From: CAYOOT01 sp964405665
GTDB lineage: Bacteria; Bdellovibrionota_C; UBA2361; SZUA-149; CAZDWZ01
Length of the DNA stretch: 18,571 bases
Direction of reading: 5' to 3'
NCBI GenBank assembly: GCA_964405665.1
Contig: CAYOOT010000057.1
Span: 1 to 18,571 of the forward strand
Shown: piece by piece, positions 15,775-18,571 of the stretch
How the letters are laid out: every line of letters begins with the position of its first letter
Position numbering within the stretch: the first letter of the stretch is position 1
Position numbers and translations under genes: made by a program
The notes under the pieces: model-generated
Database searches by the model: none
What the model saw: the letters and a program-made list of their open reading frames with translations, nothing else
What the model was told of the DNA's origin: nothing

Positions 15775-15800
15775 GTAGGGGCGCCCTTTATGGGTGCCCG
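15775..15800 (+). repeat. Single REP-like GTAG-hairpin unit
   Basis: A 26-nt unit begins at the base after the manC stop codon. It has GTAG (15775-15778), then inverted arms GGGCGCCC (15779-15786) and GGGTGCCC (15792-15799) around a TTTAT loop, and a final G. The arms pair fully if one G-T wobble is allowed. It matches each half of the 17887-17965 palindrome with only one or two differences. A 5' GTAG followed by a hairpin is the known layout of REP sequences bound by RAYT transposases. No T run follows, so it is not a classic terminator, but the hairpin may slow polymerase or protect the 3' end of the upstream mRNA. Confidence 0.75.
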
Positions 15801-15842
15801 TATTGATAAGACCGTTAGTAATAAAGAAAGGAGTGTTTTTAA

Positions 15843-16829
15843 ATGTCAAAAAAAGTTGCTTTAATTACCGGAGTTACCGGCCAGGATGGATCTTATTTGG
15901 CAGAGTTTTTACTTTCTAAAAATTATCATGTTGTGGGAATGGTTAGAAGGGCATCAACCGAAAAATTTCCCAGAATTGAACATATAAAAAAAGATATTGA
16001 TATTCGTCAAGGGGACCTGCTCGATCAGAGTTCCCTGATATCTTTAATTAAGGAAGTTCAACCAACAGAAATCTATAACTTGGCAGCCCAGAGTTTTGTG
16101 CCTGCAAGTTGGGAACAACCAGTTTTAACTTCAGAATTTACGGCTTTAGGCGTAACCAGAGTTTTAGAAGCAATCCGTTTAATCAATCCCGGCATCAGAT
16201 TTTATCAAGCTTCCAGTTCTGAAATGTTTGGCAAGGTACAAGAAGTTCCGCAGACTGAAACAACTACCTTATATCCTCGATCTCCTTATGGAGTTGCTAA
16301 GTGTTATGGACATTATATGACTATCAATTATCGAGAAAGTTATAAGATGTTTGCCGTATCCGGAATATTATTTAATCACGAATCACCCCGCAGAGGTTTG
16401 GAATTTGTTACCAGGAAAATCTCTGATGGCGTAGCTAAAATAAAATTGGGCTTATCAACAGAGTTGCGCATGGGAAATCTCGAAGCCAAACGCGACTGGG
16501 GTTTTGCCGGTGATTATGTTAAAGCAATGTGGCTGATGTTGCAGCAAGAAAATGCCGATGATTTTGTAATATCTACCGGCGAAACTCATCGAGTTCAGGA
16601 GTTTATCGAAATAGCATTTTCTCATGTGGGATTGGAATGGCAAAAATATGTGAAATTGGATGAAAAATTTATTCGTCCTGCCGAAGTTGATTTGTTGATT
16701 GGGGATTGTAGTAAAGCCAAGAAAAAATTAGGTTGGCAACCAGAAGTTAGTTTTACTGAATTGATAAAAATGATGGTTAATTCCGATTTGGAAAGATTGG
16801 AAAAAGATAAAAAAGGATTAAAGAGTTGA
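15843..16829 (+). CDS. gmd: GDP-mannose 4,6-dehydratase
   Basis: Converts GDP-D-mannose to GDP-4-keto-6-deoxy-D-mannose with bound NADP+, the common intermediate for GDP-D-rhamnose, GDP-fucose and related sugars. The product is 328 aa, within the family range. Motifs: coenzyme-binding GVTGQDGSYLAEFL (10-23), GDLLDQSSL (57-65), NLAAQSFVPASWEQP (79-93), catalytic S126/E127 within SSSEMFG (124-130), and the YxxxK pair Y149/K153. NHESPRRGLEFVTRKI (178-193) and RDWGFAGDYVKAMW (217-230) are distinctive of Gmd. ATG 15843 has AAGGAG (15828-15833) 9 nt upstream, one of the best ribosome binding sites in the run. It follows manC after a 68-nt gap holding the REP unit. Confidence 0.96.
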   Translation: MSKKVALITGVTGQDGSYLAEFLLSKNYHVVGMVRRASTEKFPRIEHIKKDIDIRQGDLLDQSSLISLIKEVQPTEIYNLAAQSFVPASWEQPVLTSEFTALGVTRVLEAIRLINPGIRFYQASSSEMFGKVQEVPQTETTTLYPRSPYGVAKCYGHYMTINYRESYKMFAVSGILFNHESPRRGLEFVTRKISDGVAKIKLGLSTELRMGNLEAKRDWGFAGDYVKAMWLMLQQENADDFVISTGETHRVQEFIEIAFSHVGLEWQKYVKLDEKFIRPAEVDLLIGDCSKAKKKLGWQPEVSFTELIKMMVNSDLERLEKDKKGLKS

Positions 16830-16905
16830 TCTTAAATTGCTTTTAGATTTTTTGGATTGAATGATTGAACTATTATTTGCATAGGATTGGAAAAGACAGA
16901 TTAAT

Positions 16906-17886
16906 ATGAGAGCATTAGTTATCGGCGGTTATGGTTTTGTGGGCAGACATTTGGCTCAGCATTTAGTTAAGTGCGGAGATGATGTTGCCGTAACTTATCT
17001 GCCTATTAAATTGGAAAATGGCGGAATTGGGCCTGCAGAAAAAGACAATAAAATTGCTATTCCTCAATCAGCACAGACTTTGGGTTTGGATATTAAAGAT
17101 CGAGAAGCTGTTTCTGAGGTGATTAAGTTACTGCAACCAGATGTTGTTTATCATCTGGCGGCTATGGCCTATGTTCCTGATGGTGAAGCGGCGCCAGAAC
17201 AAGTATTTGCAATTAATACATTCGGGACACTTAATGTTTTAGATGCTATTAGCGAACACTCCAATCAAACAAGATTTCTATTTGTCAGTTCAGCTGAAGT
17301 TTACGGAGAACCAAGGCCCGGAGGTTTGCCCCTTACAGAAAGTTCTGAAATTAGGCCAATCAGTTCTTACGGAGTGACCAAAGCTTCCGCAGACTTATTG
17401 AGTTACAAATATTTTTATCGCAATGGTTTACATACTGTAAGAGTAAGACCATTCCCTCATATCGGGCCGGGACAGGCCGATACTTTTGCAATTTCTAGTT
17501 TTGCTAAGCAAGTTGCTTTAATAAAATTGGGAAAAGCAAAGCCGGTGATCAATGTGGGAAACCTGGAAGTAAAAAGAGATTATACAGATGTTCTCGATGT
17601 TGTTCGTTGTTACCGAGAGGCAATTTTAAACGGCAAAGCGGGAGAGGTATATAATGTTTGCTCCGGGGAAAGTTTAAAAATTGGTGATGTTTTGCAAATG
17701 CTGATTAAGCTTGCTGAAATTGAAGCGGAAGTTTTAGTTGATGATTCACGAGTGCGCCTAGTGGATATTTCAGATTTGTACGGCAGCTATCAAAAAGCAA
17801 ATAAGGACTTTGGCTGGAAACCAAGAGTGGAAAGAGAAGCCAGTTTGGATAGTTTGCTGGCGTATTGGTTGGAGATTTTGGGGTAG
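16906..17886 (+). CDS. rmd: GDP-6-deoxy-D-mannose (GDP-D-rhamnose) reductase
   Basis: Extended short-chain dehydrogenase of 326 aa, most likely Rmd, which reduces the Gmd product at C4 to GDP-D-rhamnose. Motifs: GGYGFVG (7-13), HLAAMAYVPDGEAAP (83-97), SSAEVYGEP (128-136), the YxxxK pair Y155/K159, and RPFPHIGPGQADTFAISSFA (181-200). The last is characteristic of Rmd-like reductases, along with NLEVKRDYTDVLDVVRCY (219-236). The call rests on these motifs and on gmd being next door. A related NAD-dependent epimerase or a reductase giving 6-deoxytalose cannot be excluded by eye. The 76-nt gap from gmd contains nothing clear, and the ribosome binding site is weak. The stop is 1 nt before a long palindrome that separates it from convergent urtE. 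Confidence 0.83.
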   Translation: MRALVIGGYGFVGRHLAQHLVKCGDDVAVTYLPIKLENGGIGPAEKDNKIAIPQSAQTLGLDIKDREAVSEVIKLLQPDVVYHLAAMAYVPDGEAAPEQVFAINTFGTLNVLDAISEHSNQTRFLFVSSAEVYGEPRPGGLPLTESSEIRPISSYGVTKASADLLSYKYFYRNGLHTVRVRPFPHIGPGQADTFAISSFAKQVALIKLGKAKPVINVGNLEVKRDYTDVLDVVRCYREAILNGKAGEVYNVCSGESLKIGDVLQMLIKLAEIEAEVLVDDSRVRLVDISDLYGSYQKANKDFGWKPRVEREASLDSLLAYWLEILG

Positions 17887-17965
17887 TGTAGGGGCACCCT
17901 TTATGAGTGCCCGGTTGACCAAATATGTTTTGGAATTCCGGGCACCCATGAAGGGTGCCCCTACA
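17887..17965. repeat. REPIN-like palindrome: two REP units head to head
   Basis: Arms 17887-17914 and 17938-17965 are inverted copies, 28 bp with two mismatches, around a 23-nt centre. The centre holds a further 5-bp stem, CCAAA/TTTGG (17919-17923 and 17929-17933). Each arm is itself a 26-nt REP unit (17888-17913 and 17939-17964): GTAG, then GGGCAC...GTGCCC arms around a short AT-rich loop, then G. The element fills almost the whole gap between the convergent stops of rmd and urtE, so it could act as a two-way transcription barrier. Two REPs in inverted orientation are the known REPIN form. No RAYT transposase gene is present in the window. Confidence 0.8.
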
Positions 17966-17974
17966 GTTCAATTC

Positions 17975-18571
17975 TCATAATGCCAAATACTGCTGAGCAA
18001 GGTTATTATCCAGCGCCGCAATCGGACCGCTGGCAACAATACTACCCCTTTCCATCAAACAAAAATAATCTGCAGCTTTGCGGGCGAAATTAAGTTTTTG
18101 TTCTACCAATAAAAAAGTTAATTTTTCACGATTTTTAAGATCAATGATTGTTTTACAAATTTCTTGAACAAGATTCGGTTGAATGCCCTCTGTTGGTTCA
18201 TCGAGAATTAGGAGAGAGGGTTTAAATACCAAAGCCCGGGCGATGGCCAATTGTTGTTGCAATCCCCCGGAAAGATCACCACCACGGCGCCAAAGCATAT
18301 CTTTTAAGCAAGGAAATATTTCAAAAATTTGTTCTGGAATTTTGTTTCGTTTATTTTTTCCTAAAGATAATGTAATAAGTAAATTTTCTTCGACGGTGAG
18401 TTGTGAAAAAATTTCACGGCCTTGAGGCACATAACCGATTCCTAAGCGGGCACGCTGATAAGCAGATTGATCATTGAGTTTAGTGCTTACAAAATGAATT
18501 GAACCACTTTTTTCTGCCAATAGGCCCATGATGGTTTTTAAAAGAGTTGTTTTTCCTACGCCGTTTCTTCC
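17975..18571 (-). CDS. urtE: Urea-type ABC transporter ATP-binding protein UrtE (5' end outside window)
   Basis: Partial: the reading frame runs through the window end, so the true start lies beyond 18571. The first visible residues, GRNGVGKTTLLK (18571-18536), are the Walker A motif, meaning only about 35-40 N-terminal residues are missing. Further on are the Q-loop region YVPQGREIF, the signature DLSGGLQQQ, Walker B LLILDEP with the catalytic Glu, and VEQ at the switch position, as usual in LivF/UrtE proteins. EPTEGIQP and GRNGVGKTTLL resemble UrtE (urea or short-amide uptake) more than LivF (branched-chain amino acids, usually EPSEGLAP). It would power an inner-membrane importer with UrtBCD. 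Being last in the usual urtABCDE order, the rest of the cluster is expected beyond the window. It is convergent with rmd across the REPIN-like palindrome. Confidence 0.82.
   Translation of the reverse strand, partial: GRNGVGKTTLLKTIMGLLAEKSGSIHFVSTKLNDQSAYQRARLGIGYVPQGREIFSQLTVEENLLITLSLGKNKRNKIPEQIFEIFPCLKDMLWRRGGDLSGGLQQQLAIARALVFKPSLLILDEPTEGIQPNLVQEICKTIIDLKNREKLTFLLVEQKLNFARKAADYFCLMERGSIVASGPIAALDNNLAQQYLAL

Noticed and set aside
17887..17965. CRISPR repeat or integrase attachment site.
   Set aside because: There are no regularly spaced direct repeats with unique spacers, no cas or integrase genes, and no tRNA. The inverted GTAG-hairpin pair fits REPIN better.

Overview
The window comes from a diderm (Gram-negative) bacterium. 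It encodes the outer-membrane LPS gate LptD, a second predicted outer-membrane barrel protein, a lipoprotein and LPS-type nucleotide-sugar enzymes. The DNA is AT-rich, and several genes start at GTG. I cannot assign a phylum from the sequence alone. Everything visible is chromosomal in character: there are no phage, plasmid, IS, CRISPR, tRNA or rRNA signatures, and no gene-free stretch exceeds 300 bases.

Region 1 (about 60-5650, + strand) is a two-gene signalling unit separated by 2 nt. The first gene encodes a large exported protein joining a FecR-type domain, a TPR superhelix and a C-terminal outer-membrane beta-barrel. The second encodes an inner-membrane CHASE2-sensor class III nucleotidyl cyclase with an intact catalytic set. 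This is the most intriguing part of the window: a possible route from the outer membrane or periplasm to cyclic-nucleotide signalling.

Region 2 (5733-8328, - strand) holds an unrecognised lipoprotein with a Thr-Pro linker, downstream of phosphoglycerate kinase (pgk). The short gap between them contains a good sigma70-like promoter that overlaps a terminator-like hairpin, plus an 8-bp inverted repeat in the predicted leader.

Region 3 (8515-17886, + strand) is a run of eight co-directional genes: accD, lptD, rmlA, rmlB, rmlD, manC, gmd, rmd. The first six are separated by 0-19 nt and are probably one transcript. AccD feeds fatty acid (hence lipid A) synthesis and LptD inserts LPS into the outer membrane. 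RmlA/B/D lead towards dTDP-L-rhamnose, and ManC/Gmd/Rmd towards GDP-D-rhamnose. RmlC, the 3,5-epimerase, is not in the run, and neither are glycosyltransferases.

Region 4 (17887-18571) contains a long palindrome between convergent genes, then the 3' part of urtE (urea-type ABC transporter ATPase) on the - strand, running off the window end. The palindrome is made of two head-to-head copies of a 26-nt GTAG-hairpin unit. A single copy of the same unit lies directly after the manC stop codon. Singlet plus inverted doublet is the layout of REP/REPIN elements mobilised by RAYT transposases.
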